From the NCBI GenBank assembly GCA_016721875.1, contig JADKHG010000007.1, positions 55,001 to 119,000 on the forward strand: a stretch of DNA of 64,000 bases. The letters run 5' to 3'. The DNA is from Sphingomonadales bacterium (lineage in GTDB: Bacteria; Pseudomonadota; Alphaproteobacteria; Sphingomonadales; Sphingomonadaceae). Shown piece after piece: positions 8,608 to 20,446 of this stretch (position 1 is its first letter; each line of letters starts with the position of its first letter). The notes beneath the pieces are model-generated. The model saw nothing but the letters and a program-made list of their open reading frames with translations, did no database searches and was not told where the DNA came from. The position numbers and the translations under genes are program-made.

Positions 8608-11600
8608 GTGAGCCTCGATAGTGCTGCATTATTCGCGCTCGCGATGATCCTCATGCTGTTCGTTGTGGCAGCGTGGGTGGAGTCGCGCGGAGCGCAATTG
8701 AGAAAATTTCCGCGCCAGCGTCATCTGGCCTATACGCTCGCGCTGGGCGTCTATTGTTCAAGCTGGACTTTTTACGGCGCCGTGGGCAGCGCCGCGCGCG
8801 ATGGCTGGTCTTATCTGCCAATCTATCTGGGGCCGATCCTGCTGCTTCTTTTTGCCCCGCGCTTTCTGACGCGACTGTCGAACGCGGTTGCCGAGGAACA
8901 GGCGACCACGGTGTCGGATTTCATCGCCGCGCGGTTCGGCCATGATATCGTCGTCGCCCGGCTGGTGACGATCATCGCCTTGCTGGGCACAGTTCCCTAT
9001 ATCGCACTGCAGTTCCGCTCGATTGGCAACGCCTTAAGTGCGGTGTCGGGACAGACAGTGTCGGTCAGCGTTATGGCTACCGCTGCGGTCTTGCTCGCGC
9101 TGTTCTCGATATTGTTTGGCGCGCGCCGGTTTGAATTGGCGGGACGTAGTGAGGGACTGCTGTTCGCAATCGGCCTTGAGTCGCTGGTCAAGATTCTCGC
9201 GCTGCTGGTGGTGGGCGCAGTTTCGATAGCGCTGTTGGCGCCAAGCAGCGAGGCGTCCTTTGAGGCTGGCCTTTCGGCGCTCCAGTCAAATTTCAGTCCA
9301 GCGAAACTGTCGCTCGACATTGGGGTGATCGGGCTGATTTCGGTGATGGCGATCATCGTGCTCCCGCGGCAATTCTATATGGGACTGGCCGAGGCGCATT
9401 CGCCCGAAGATCTGCCTCGCGCCCGGCTTGGTCTTGCCGCTTATCTCGGGGTGATGGCGGTTGTCGTGGTTCCGATCACGATGGCGGGGCGGCAATTCTC
9501 GGGAATGCTTCCCCGGCGGATCTTTACGTGCTGCAACTGCCGACAGAGGCTGGGTTGCAATGGGCGGTCGTCCTTGCATTGCTCGGCGGGATCAGTGCTG
9601 CGGCGTCGATGGTCATTGTCGATTCGACCGCGCTGGCGACGATGGTGTCGAATGACCTGTTTTTCCCATCGGTGTTCCGGCGCGGTGCAGCAGACGAGGA
9701 TGGTTCGATTGGGCGGCGCATGCTCGGCATTCGGCGGCTGTCGATCATTGGCATCATCCTGGCGGCGCTCGCTTGGGCTATGGCGGTTTCGCCGCAGGAT
9801 TCGCTGGCGTCGATCGGGCTGGTCGCGTTTGCCGCGATGGCGCAATTTACCCCGCACCTGATCCTCGCTACATCGGGAGGAAACCGCGATCCTGTGGCAG
9901 CACGTGCGAGCCTGACGACTGGACTTTTGTTGTGGCTGTACACACTTGGCTTGCCGCCGGTTCTCCCCGAGCAATGGCTTGAGGCGCTTGCCACCGGCCC
10001 CTTTGATCCGCTGCAACTGTTCGGCATCGGCAACGCGTCGCCATTGGTCCACGGCGTGCTTTGGAGTCTGGGTGGCAATCTTGTCGCATTTGCGCTGGTC
10101 GCCGCGCGCAAGGTAGAAGTTAATCCTCTTCCGCGACTGTTGTCAGCGGACCGCAAGGTCACTGACCTCAACGACCTGCTGCAATTGACCGCCAGCTTTG
10201 TCGGTATCGACCGCGCACGGGCTGAATTTCAGACGGCCGCACCTGGCGTTCCGGTTGACCGACGCTCGGCAAATCGCGCGCGGCAGTTGATAGCCGGTGT
10301 TGTGGGAACGTCTTCAGCGCGTTCACTGGTCGCTTCGGCACTCGCTGGCGGACAAATGAGCGTGCAAGATGTGACGCGACTGCTCGACCAAAGGGGGCAA
10401 TCGCTGCGCTTTTCGCGGCAATTGCTCGCGGCAACGTTCGAAAATATCGATGCGGGGATCAGTGTCGTCGATTCCGAATTGAACCTTGTCGCGTGGAACC
10501 AGCGCTACCAGGAACTGTTCGACTATCCGCCCGGCCTGGTTCGGGTCGGCGTGCCGGTGGCCGACCTGATCCGGCACAATGCACTGCGCGGAGACTTTGG
10601 CGAAGGCGACACCGAATATCATGTCGCCAAACGGCTCGACCATTTGCGGCGGCGGCTGGAACATAGTTTTGAACGGCTCCGCAACGACGGCCGCGTGATC
10701 AAGACCGTAGGCGGACCAATGCCGGGTGGCGGCTATGTGATGTCCTTCACCGACATCACCAGCGAAGCCCGGATACGCGAAGAATTGCGGCGCACGCTGG
10801 ATGAGCCTGGAACACCGGGTGCCGAGCGGACCCACGAACTCAGCGCCGCCAACCGCCAGCTGGCCGGGCGGATCGCGACAAGACCCGCTTCCTGGCCGCC
10901 GCCAGCCACGACCTGCTCCAGCCGCTGCACGCCGCCCGGCCTTTTCCACCGCCGCGCTGGAACGCGATGTTGGCGAAACCGCGCAGCCGCTGGTCGGCCA
11001 GGTCGAGAATGCGATCGTCGCGGCCGAAGATCTGCTGCGCGCGCTGCTCGATATTTCAAAGATCGATGCGGGCGGGGTGCATCCCAATCCCGAACCGTTG
11101 GCGCTGGCACCGTTTCTGACCGACCTGGCCGAAAGCTTCCGTCCGCTCGCCGCGAAAGGGGCTGGCGCTGCGGCTGGGGCCGCTGACGGGGCATCGCTGC
11201 GCACCGATGCCGGGCTGCTGCGGTCGGTGATGCAGAACTTCCTGTCGAATGCGACTCGCTATACGCAGAAAGGCGGGATCGTGATCGGAGTGCGCCGTCG
11301 CGGTGAAGATCTGCGCATCGATGTGATCGACAGCGGCGTCGGCATCGCTGCCGACAAGATCGAGGCTATCTTCAGCGAATTTACCCGACTGGGCGAGGTC
11401 GAGGTTGAAGGGCTGGGGCTGGGCCTGGCGCTGGTCGACCGGATCGCGCGCTTGCTGGGAGGGCGGATCGAGTCGCTCGCTCGGCCGGGGCAGGGCAGCC
11501 GGTTCAGCCTCGCTCTGCCGCGTGGGTGCCGCGCCGCAGCACCCGGCGACAGCCCCGATGGCCGCGCCAGCCCTGCCGGGCATGCGCTGCAGGTGCTGGT

Positions 11601-11933
11601 GGTCGACAACGACCCGCGGATTGTCGAAGCAAGCATGGCGCTGCTGACCCGGCTGGGGCATCAGGCGATGGGAGCCGCGACCATCGCCGGGCGCGCTGGC
11701 GCTGCGCGCCAAGCGACGCGATCCTGGCCGACTATCAACTCGATCATGGCGAAGACGGGCTGACGCTTATCGAGCAGATTCGGCAATCCCGACCCGAACT
11801 GCCTGCGGCACTGATCACAGCAGAGGCGATAGGTCCGATTGCGGGGCGTGCCGAAAGCTTGTCCGTACAGATATTGGCCAAACCCGGTCGATCCGGACGC
11901 TGATCGCGACGTTTCTGGCCAAGGTGTCAATGA
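8608..11933 (+). CDS. crbS: CrbS-type symporter-fused hybrid histidine kinase, frame-broken
   Basis: Membrane sensor kinase controlling acetate use. The N-terminal ~480 residues are a sodium/solute-symporter domain with many helices (YCSSWTFYGAVG, later MVIVDSTALATMVSND). Then come a PAS-like region (NIDAGISVVDSELNLVAWNQ), an HisKA segment with AAASHDLLQPLHAAR as the phosphoacceptor region, an HATPase domain (MQNFLSNATRYT, IDSGVGIA, GLGLGLALVD) and a C-terminal receiver (LVVDNDPRIVE, ILADYQLDHGEDG). The frame breaks at about 9497, at least four times between 10800 and 10970, and again near 11710 and 11890. A GTG at 8608 begins the open frame, but AGAGGAAGG points to the ATG at 8600, suggesting another missing base. 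The exact stop is uncertain. It converges on crbR. Confidence 0.85.
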
Positions 11934-12551
11934 CGCAGGTCGAGCCCAATGACCGCGCGACCAGCGCCGCCTGGGTGCGGTTGCTGACATCGAGCTTGCG
12001 CATGATCGCGGTCATGTGCGCCTTGACCGTCGCCTCGCTCATGCCCAGGCCGTGGGCGATCTGCTTGTTGAGCTGGCCGTCAAGCACCGCGAGAAGGACC
12101 TTCAGTTGGGTGGGGGTCAGCCCGGGCGACCTCGCGCCGGATCGAGTCGATCGGGCGGCGGCGGCGGCGGCCGCGGCAGGGGCGGGCGCGGCCTCCCAAC
12201 GCCGCGGCAATGGCCGCTTCGATCACGGCCAGATCGCTGTCCTTGCGCAGGAAGCCGATCGCGCCGAAGGCGCGCACTTCTTCCGCCGCCCTGCCTTCCG
12301 CGCTCGACACCACCAGGATCGGCACCTCAGGCCGTTCGGCATGCAGCAGCGCGATGCCAGAATAGCCAACCGCGCCGGGCATCTTGAGGTCAAGCAGGAT
12401 CAGCGCCAGGTCGCCGCGTCGCCAGACCGCGGCGCCGCTGCGGCCAACGTCCCGGCCTCGACCACCCGCGCCTCGGGCACGACCCGCCCGACCGCCAGCG
12501 CCAGCGCCTGCCGGAACAGCGGATGGTCGTCCGGCGATCAGGACCGGTCGG

Positions 12552-12555
<4 letters not shown>
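11927..12555 (-). CDS. crbR: CrbR-type LuxR-family response regulator, frame-broken
   Basis: Response regulator partnering the CrbS kinase; in other bacteria this pair activates acs. Pieces of a receiver domain are readable (DDHPLFRQALALAVG, LALILLDLKMPG, VPILVVSSAEGR, IGFLRKDSD), then a LuxR-type helix-turn-helix (LTPTQLKVLLAVLDGQ, EATVKAHMTAIMRKLDVSNR). Sense moves between frames near 12520, 12430, 12190 and 11950. The healed protein would be about 209 residues and end in LGLDLRH at the TGA at 11927. The likely GTG start overlaps the acs stop (12552-12555), so the pair is probably translationally coupled. The region is extremely GC-rich with GGC/GCC runs, where miscalled bases are likely. 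Confidence 0.75.
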
Positions 12556-14502
<1,947 letters not shown>

Positions 14503-14684
14503 CGTGCCTCTCCGACTCATATCATTTTGTGAAAAACGCTAGGCCGGGTCTAACGCGCCCGCACCCCCGACTAAAGTCTAATTTCCTCCTACCTATGTCG
14601 CGCTGGTTCATCACCGGGAGTCAGCCGATCCTGCACATCTCGAAAAATAAGGCCGGACTCGAAGCGGCCCGAGGAGAGGACAAA
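14503..14684. promoter_or_regulatory. divergent control region, acs and porin
   Basis: The 182 bases between the acs and porin starts should hold both promoters. The hexamer GTCTAA occurs twice in direct orientation (14548-14553 and 14576-14581), 28 bases apart, and might mark paired sites for the LuxR-type regulator, though a six-base repeat is weak evidence. The porin ribosome-binding site GAGGAGAGG at 14671-14679 is strong. Confidence 0.45.
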
Positions 14685-16103
14685 ATGAAATCGACACATA
14701 TTAAACGATGTCTGATGGTGGGGGTCGCAGGCCTGTCATTAATGTCGACATCTGCATTTGCAGCGACCGAAAAAGAAAAGCAGCTCGAAGCACGGATCGA
14801 GGCACTCGAACGCGCCTTTGGGACAATGCAGGGCGAGTTGCAGACAACCCGCAGCGAAAATGTGCAACTACGTGAAGCGGTATCTCGTGCTGAAACCAAG
14901 GCCAGCGAGGCAACCAGCGTTGCAACGGCTGCGGCGGCAAAACCAGCGCCCACTCCTGCGCCTGCTGCCGACGGCTTTACCGTCGGCAATGGTGGCACGC
15001 GGATCAAGATTGGCGGTTTCCTGAAAACCGTCGCGACCTTCAGCCGTTGGGATGATGGCGATGTTGCCGCCAACGCGCTTGGCCGCGATTTCTATCTTCC
15101 GCAGCAGATCCCGGTTGGCGGACTGCGCGAATCGACCGATCATGACATCAATGCCAAGCACACACGGTTGTGGCTCAATCTGGAAACGGCAATCGCTGGC
15201 CACACGCTGAAAGGGTATGTCGAAACCGACTTCCAGACCGCAGCAGGCACGCAAGGGTCAGAACGCACAACCAATGGTTATAACCTCGCGCTGCGCCGCG
15301 CCTATGTTCAGCTTGATAAGCTGACCGTCGGGCAGGACTGGAGCACCTTCCAATATGTGGCCGCGCTGCCCGAATCGACCGACTTTGTCGGCACGACCGA
15401 AGGCACCGTCTTCGTGCGGCAGCCGCTGGTGCGTTATTCTTTGCCAGTCGGCAAGGGTGCGACATTGCACATCTCGGCTGAAAATGGAGAAACCGCATCG
15501 GCCAATCTGGGCAGTGCGACGCTCATCGAAAATGACGATGACAGCATCCCCGATTTCGCGGCGCGGTTGAACTATGCCGGGACCTTTGGCGAAGTATCCT
15601 TCGCTGGTCTGGTCCGGCAATTGTCAGTCGACAATGGTGTGCTGCAGGATGATGCTATGGCCTGGGGCGCAAGCGTTGCGGGCAAGATTTTCCTCGACAA
15701 GGCGAAGCGTTATGACCTGCGGCTGATGGCAACCTATGGCAATGGCATCGGTCGTTATGTCGGCCTGAACTTTGCGCCTGATGCCATCTGGGTGCCGGGT
15801 ACGGCATCGCTTGAGCGTGTGAAGAATTTCGCTGCTTTTGGCGCATTGCGTCTCGGCTGGACACCCAAATTACGCTCTACGATCATGGCTAGCTATCAGC
15901 ACGCCAAATATCCGGGCGGCTTCGCTGCGGGCACCTTTAACGCTTATAACGACACCGCATGGAGCCTTGCAGGCAATCTTTTCTGGTCGCCGGTCAGCAA
16001 TGTCGATCTGGGCATCGAAATCCGGCGCGGTGAACGCGAGCTTGTCAGCGGCGCATCGGGTCAGCTTGACCGCGTCGAATTTGCCGCGAAATATAGTTTT
16101 TAA
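14685..16103 (+). CDS. DcaP-like trimeric outer-membrane porin
   Basis: Outer-membrane channel of 472 residues, probably admitting small carboxylates. I chose the ATG at 14685 after GAGGAGAGG; it gives a clear signal peptide (MKSTHIKRCLMVGVAGLSLM, cleavage after AFA). A short coiled-coil follows (EKQLEARIEALERAFGTMQ), as in DcaP where it forms a periplasmic trimer stalk. The barrel starts at about residue 110 (IKIGGFLKTVATFSRWDD) and ends in the aromatic-terminated strand EFAAKYSF. It is divergent from acs and 24 bases before the MHS-type transporter, so porin and transporter are probably co-transcribed as an uptake pair for acetate or related acids. Confidence 0.88.
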   Translation: MKSTHIKRCLMVGVAGLSLMSTSAFAATEKEKQLEARIEALERAFGTMQGELQTTRSENVQLREAVSRAETKASEATSVATAAAAKPAPTPAPAADGFTVGNGGTRIKIGGFLKTVATFSRWDDGDVAANALGRDFYLPQQIPVGGLRESTDHDINAKHTRLWLNLETAIAGHTLKGYVETDFQTAAGTQGSERTTNGYNLALRRAYVQLDKLTVGQDWSTFQYVAALPESTDFVGTTEGTVFVRQPLVRYSLPVGKGATLHISAENGETASANLGSATLIENDDDSIPDFAARLNYAGTFGEVSFAGLVRQLSVDNGVLQDDAMAWGASVAGKIFLDKAKRYDLRLMATYGNGIGRYVGLNFAPDAIWVPGTASLERVKNFAAFGALRLGWTPKLRSTIMASYQHAKYPGGFAAGTFNAYNDTAWSLAGNLFWSPVSNVDLGIEIRRGERELVSGASGQLDRVEFAAKYSF

Positions 16104-16127
16104 CGAGTTTAAAAAAGGGAGAGTGAA

Positions 16128-17846
16128 ATGGCTACGACCTATGACGACATCCCCAAGCATCATGAGGCGACGCAGAGCGAAAAGCTCGTCATCACCGCCT
16201 CATCGCTTGGCACGGTATTCGAATGGTACGACTTCTATCTATACGGCCTGCTGGCTTCGATCATTTCGGCGCAATTTTTCAGCGGCGTAAACGAAACCAC
16301 CGGTTTCATCTTCGCGCTTGCGGCCTTTGCGGCAGGGTTTGCCGTGCGTCCCTTCGGTGCGATTTTCTTCGGTCGTATCGGTGACCTTGTCGGTCGCAAG
16401 AACACCTTTCTTGTGACCATGGGTTTGATGGGCTTGTCGACTTTTGTCGTCGGTTTGCTGCCATCCTACGCCTCAATTGGCGTCGCGGCACCGATCATGC
16501 TGGTGCTGATGCGTCTGATTCAGGGGCTTGCGCTGGGCGGCGAATATGGTGGTGCTGCCACCTATGTTGCTGAGCATGCGCCCAATGATAAACGCGGGCT
16601 ATACACCAGCTTTATCCAGACGACGGCAACACTTGGTCTGTTTGCGGCGCTGCTGGTGGTGATTGGCACGCGCACATTGATCGGCGAAGAGGCGTTCAAG
16701 GATTGGTGCTGGCGTGTGCCATTCCTGGTTTCGATGATCCTGCTTGCTGTTTCCATGTGGATTCGCATGCAGCTCGCCGAAAGCCCCGTCTTCCAGAAGA
16801 TGAAAGATGAAGGCACCACTTCAAAGGCACCTTTGACCGAAGCATTCGGCCAATGGAAAAATGCCAAATGGGTGCTGATTGCGTTGCTCGGTGCAGTCGC
16901 TGGTCAGGCCGTTGTCTGGTACACTGGTCAGTTCTATGCGATGTTCTTCCTTGAGAAGATCTTGCTGGTGGACGGTGCTACAACCAACATCCTGATCGCA
17001 TTGGCCCTCGCCATCGGTACGCCCTTTTTCATCTTCTTCGGCTGGTTGTCGGACAAGATCGGGCGCAAATGGATCATCATGGCGGGCTGTGCGCTGGCTG
17101 TGTTGACCTATTTCCCTGCCTTCCACGCTTTGTCCAACGCCGCCAACCCGGCAATGACCAAGGCAAGCGAATCGGCGCCGGTAACAGTCACCGTCAACGA
17201 CAATGATTGCTCGCTGCAGTTCGACCCGATCGGCAAGAACAAGTTCGACAGCAAGAGCTGCGACATTGCCAAATCCTATCTGGCGAAAAACGCAGTTAGC
17301 TACACCGTTGTCGATGCCCCAGCCGGAACGATTGCCTCGGTCAAGATTGGCGACAAGGTCATCACCGCACCCGATCCATCGAAGGTGACCGGTGATGAAA
17401 AGGGTGCCGCGATCAAGGCCTTTGGTGGTGAAGTGATCACCACGCTGGAAGCAGCAGGCTATCCGGTGAAGGACAATCCTGCGGCGGCGAAAGATCCAAA
17501 AGCTGCCAAAAAAATCCTCTATGCCGATCCGGCACAGATCAACAAGCCGCTGGTGGTCGCGATCCTGACCTATCTCGTCATATTGGTGACGATGGTTTAC
17601 GGACCGATTGCAGCCCTTTTGGTCGAGTTGTTCCCCAGCCGCATCCGCTACACCTCGATGTCGCTGCCCTATCATATCGGCAACGGCTGGTTCGGCGGCT
17701 TCCTGCCGACCACGGCCTTCGCGATGGTCGCCGCCACGGGGGATATCTACTATGGGCTGTGGTATCCGATCTTTGTCGCGGGGCTGACACTGGTGGTGGG
17801 CATATTGTTCCTGCCCGAAACCTTCCGTCGCAATATCGACGATTAA
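16128..17846 (+). CDS. MHS-family (MFS) carboxylate:H+ symporter with long insert
   Basis: Inner-membrane metabolite:H+ symporter, 572 residues, larger than the usual 430-450. The N-terminus (GTVFEWYDFYLYGLLASI) and GRIGDLVGRKNTFLV are typical of the MHS group (ProP, KgtP, ShiA). An unusual hydrophilic stretch of about 130 residues (roughly 345-475) separates two membrane spans near the C-terminus. It contains two cysteines (NDNDCSLQF, KSCDIAK) and Lys/Ala-rich segments, and is followed by LVVAILTYLVILVTMVYGPI. Position between the acs/porin block and the GNAT/prpE pair suggests acetate, propionate or a dicarboxylate as substrate. GGGAG precedes the ATG. Confidence 0.88.
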   Translation: MATTYDDIPKHHEATQSEKLVITASSLGTVFEWYDFYLYGLLASIISAQFFSGVNETTGFIFALAAFAAGFAVRPFGAIFFGRIGDLVGRKNTFLVTMGLMGLSTFVVGLLPSYASIGVAAPIMLVLMRLIQGLALGGEYGGAATYVAEHAPNDKRGLYTSFIQTTATLGLFAALLVVIGTRTLIGEEAFKDWCWRVPFLVSMILLAVSMWIRMQLAESPVFQKMKDEGTTSKAPLTEAFGQWKNAKWVLIALLGAVAGQAVVWYTGQFYAMFFLEKILLVDGATTNILIALALAIGTPFFIFFGWLSDKIGRKWIIMAGCALAVLTYFPAFHALSNAANPAMTKASESAPVTVTVNDNDCSLQFDPIGKNKFDSKSCDIAKSYLAKNAVSYTVVDAPAGTIASVKIGDKVITAPDPSKVTGDEKGAAIKAFGGEVITTLEAAGYPVKDNPAAAKDPKAAKKILYADPAQINKPLVVAILTYLVILVTMVYGPIAALLVELFPSRIRYTSMSLPYHIGNGWFGGFLPTTAFAMVAATGDIYYGLWYPIFVAGLTLVVGILFLPETFRRNIDD

Positions 17847-17854
17847 AAACAGCA

Positions 17855-17901
17855 CGCCGCGCCTTTTGATGGAGCAATTTGTTCCTGATCAAGGCGCGGC
17901 G
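17855..17901 (+). terminator. possible terminator after the MHS transporter gene
   Basis: CGCCGCGCCTT (17855-17865) is complementary to AAGGCGCGGCG (17891-17901), and the match extends into TTTGAT/ATCAA. The loop is about 25 bases and only a weak CTTTAATT tail follows, so termination may be partial. It lies 8 bases after the transporter stop and about 47 before the GNAT start. Confidence 0.5.
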
Positions 17902-17948
17902 CTTTAATTCTGCAAAAGCGCCCCGTCACTCAACGAAGGAGACGCAAA

Positions 17949-18454
17949 ATGACCACTACACTCTCCCCCTTTCCACCCGCAGCGGCCTGACGGTCGATGT
18001 CCGAGCCGCCACGCCGCAGGACGAAGCCGCGCTTGCGGCTTTTTTCGATCAAGTCAGCGACGAAGACCGCCGCTTCCGTTTCTTTTCAGCGGCGGAACAT
18101 GTCAGCCATGACCAATTGGTGCCGCTGATCAGCGCCGATCATTATCACAGCGAAAGCTTTCTCGCCTTTGACAAGGGTGAATTGGTCGCCTCCGCTTTGC
18201 TCGCCAGCGACTCCAATATGGATACCGCCGAAATCGCGGTTTCGATCCGTGACGACTATAAAGGCAAGGGCGTTGGCTGGGCATTGCTCGATCTTTTGGG
18301 CCGCGAAGCCGAGAAGCGTGGCATCCGGCGGGTGATGGCCATCGAAAGCCGCGACAATCACGCCGCGATTGAACTCGAACGCGAAAAAGGCTTCACTCCC
18401 TCTCCGATGGATGGTGATCCCACCATGGTGATTTTGAGCAAGACTTTCAGGTGA
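17949..18454 (+). CDS. GNAT-family acetyltransferase, frame-broken at its N-terminus
   Basis: GCN5-type N-acetyltransferase of about 168 residues. The acetyl-CoA loop is seen in DDYKGKGVGWALLDLLGREA (Q/RxxGxG/A-type), preceded by the strand AEIAVSIR. The well-placed start (AAGGAGACGC then ATG at 17949) reads MTTTLSP and then goes out of frame in a run of five Cs at about 17966-17970; adding one C joins it to LSTRSGLTVDVRAATPQDE. The gene ends four bases before prpE. GNAT enzymes next to AMP-forming acyl-CoA synthetases commonly acylate and silence the synthetase, which is the likely role here. Substrate identity is inferred from context only. Confidence 0.82.
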
Positions 18455-18458
18455 ACGC

Positions 18459-20354
18459 ATGAATACAATGCCGGGGAACGTCGCCTATCAGGTCGCTTTC
18501 GACGCCAGTCTATCCGATCCGCAAGCTTTCTGGCTGCAGGCCGCTGAGGCGATAGACTGGTTTGAAAAGCCGGTCCGTGCTTATGATGAGGCAAAAGGCT
18601 GGTTCCCCGGTGCGGTGCTCAACAGCTGCTACAATTGCCTCGACCGGCATGTCGATGCGGGCAGGGGCGATGCGGCGGCCTTGATCTATGACAGCCCGGT
18701 CACCGACACAATCCGCAGTTACAGCTATGCCGAATTGCTGGAGGAGGTCGGCCGCGTTGCCGCGATGTTCGTCAGCCTTGGCGTGGAGAAGGGCGACCGC
18801 GTCGTCATCTATATGCCGATGATCCCCGAAACGCTGTTTGCGATGCTTGCCTGCGCGCGGCTGGGTGCGGTACATTCGGTGGTGTTCGGGGGATTTGCAC
18901 CCTTGGAACTTGCCAAGCGCATCGATGATGCCACCCCCAAATTGCTTCTGACGACTTCGTGCGGAATCGAAGGTGCGCGGACGATTGCCTATAAGCCGAT
19001 GGTTGATGAAGCATTGACGCTGGCAACGCAAGCAGTCGACCATGTGCTGCTTTTCCAACGCGAGCGGGTTACCGCCGAGATGTCCGCGCCGCGTGACATC
19101 GACTGGGCGGAACTGCGCGAGCGAACCGCCGACGCACCAATTCCCGCCTGCGCTCCGGTTGCTGCGGACGATCCGCTCTACATCCTCTATACATCTGGCA
19201 CCACCGGCGTTCCCAAAGGTGTGGTGCGCGAAAATGGCGGCCATGCGGTCGCGCTCGCCTGGTCGATGGCCAATATATACGGCATTGGTGCGGGTGATCC
19301 TTTTTGGGCGGCGTCTGATGTGGGCTGGGTCGTCGGCCACAGCTATATCGTCTATGCCCCGCTACTCGTCGGTGCGACCACGGTGCTGTTCGAAGGCAAG
19401 CCCGTGGGCACGCCCGATCCCGGTACATTTTGGCGGACAATCGCGCGGCATAGCGTCAAAAGCTTTTTTACGGCCCCCACCGCGATCCGCGCGGTGCGCA
19501 AGGAAGACCCCGAAGCCACTTACCTGAAACAGATCGGCATCGGCGATTGCCGTGCGATTTTCCTCGCTGGCGAACGCGCAGACCCCGATACCATCGCCTG
19601 GCTTGAGGAAAAATCGGGTCTGCCGGTGATCGACCACTGGTGGCAGACCGAACTCGGCTGGCCGGCCATCGCCAGCTGTTTCGCCCTTGGTGACCTGCGC
19701 CGCAAACGCGGCAGCGCGGGCTTTCCGGTACCGGGTTTCGAATTTGCGATACTCGATGAGGATGGCAAGCCTGTACCCGACGGCCAAAGCGGCAATGTGA
19801 CGATCAAGACCCCGCTTGCCCCCGGTGCCTTTCGTACGCTTTGGAATAACGAAGCAGGCTTTGCCAAGAATTTCGCGAGCTTCCCCGGCTATTATGAAAC
19901 CGGCGATGCCGGCCATTTTGACGAAGACGGCTTCCTGCACATCATGGGCCGCACTGATGATATCATCAACGTCGCTGGCCACCGGCTATCGACCGGGCAG
20001 ATGGAACAGATCGTTGCCCAGCAGGATGGTGTTGCCGAATGCGCGGTGATCGGCGCGGATGATCCGATCAAGGCAATGGTACCTATTGCCTTTGTCGTTC
20101 CGCGCGCTGGTTTCGAGGACGATGACAGCATGGAGCGCCGCGTGATCGCCGCCGTGCGCGCCGAACTGGGCGCGGTTGCCGCCCTCAAGACCGCCTATGT
20201 GGTCAACCAGCTCCCCAAAACGCGATCCGGCAAAATACTACGCAACCTGCTGCGCAAGATTGTCAACGGTGAGAGCATTGACATCCCTCCGACTATTGAT
20301 GATCCGACGGTCCCGGCAGCGATTGCCGCGAAGGTCGGACGCGTAATGCTCTAG
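18459..20354 (+). CDS. prpE: propionyl-CoA synthetase
   Basis: AMP-forming acyl-CoA synthetase of 631 residues. The N-terminal region (SCYNCLDRHVDAGRGD, LIYDSPVTDT) is characteristic of the PrpE branch rather than Acs. Core motifs are intact: LYILYTSGTTGVPKGVV, DHWWQTELGWPAIAS, GRTDDIINVAGHRLSTGQ, and the lysine in TRSGKILRNLLRK that acyltransferases modify. The start at 18459 lies four bases after the GNAT stop, making a two-gene operon. It would activate propionate, and possibly acetate; no 2-methylcitrate genes are in the window. The frame is unbroken. Confidence 0.88.
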   Translation: MNTMPGNVAYQVAFDASLSDPQAFWLQAAEAIDWFEKPVRAYDEAKGWFPGAVLNSCYNCLDRHVDAGRGDAAALIYDSPVTDTIRSYSYAELLEEVGRVAAMFVSLGVEKGDRVVIYMPMIPETLFAMLACARLGAVHSVVFGGFAPLELAKRIDDATPKLLLTTSCGIEGARTIAYKPMVDEALTLATQAVDHVLLFQRERVTAEMSAPRDIDWAELRERTADAPIPACAPVAADDPLYILYTSGTTGVPKGVVRENGGHAVALAWSMANIYGIGAGDPFWAASDVGWVVGHSYIVYAPLLVGATTVLFEGKPVGTPDPGTFWRTIARHSVKSFFTAPTAIRAVRKEDPEATYLKQIGIGDCRAIFLAGERADPDTIAWLEEKSGLPVIDHWWQTELGWPAIASCFALGDLRRKRGSAGFPVPGFEFAILDEDGKPVPDGQSGNVTIKTPLAPGAFRTLWNNEAGFAKNFASFPGYYETGDAGHFDEDGFLHIMGRTDDIINVAGHRLSTGQMEQIVAQQDGVAECAVIGADDPIKAMVPIAFVVPRAGFEDDDSMERRVIAAVRAELGAVAALKTAYVVNQLPKTRSGKILRNLLRKIVNGESIDIPPTIDDPTVPAAIAAKVGRVML

Positions 20355-20446
20355 GAAGCACTGCATCGTCGCAATATGAGTCGACAAGTCAATTTCACGA
20401 ATTGTATAACTGTGTCTGTCAAAGGCGACAGAAAAAGGGATAATAA

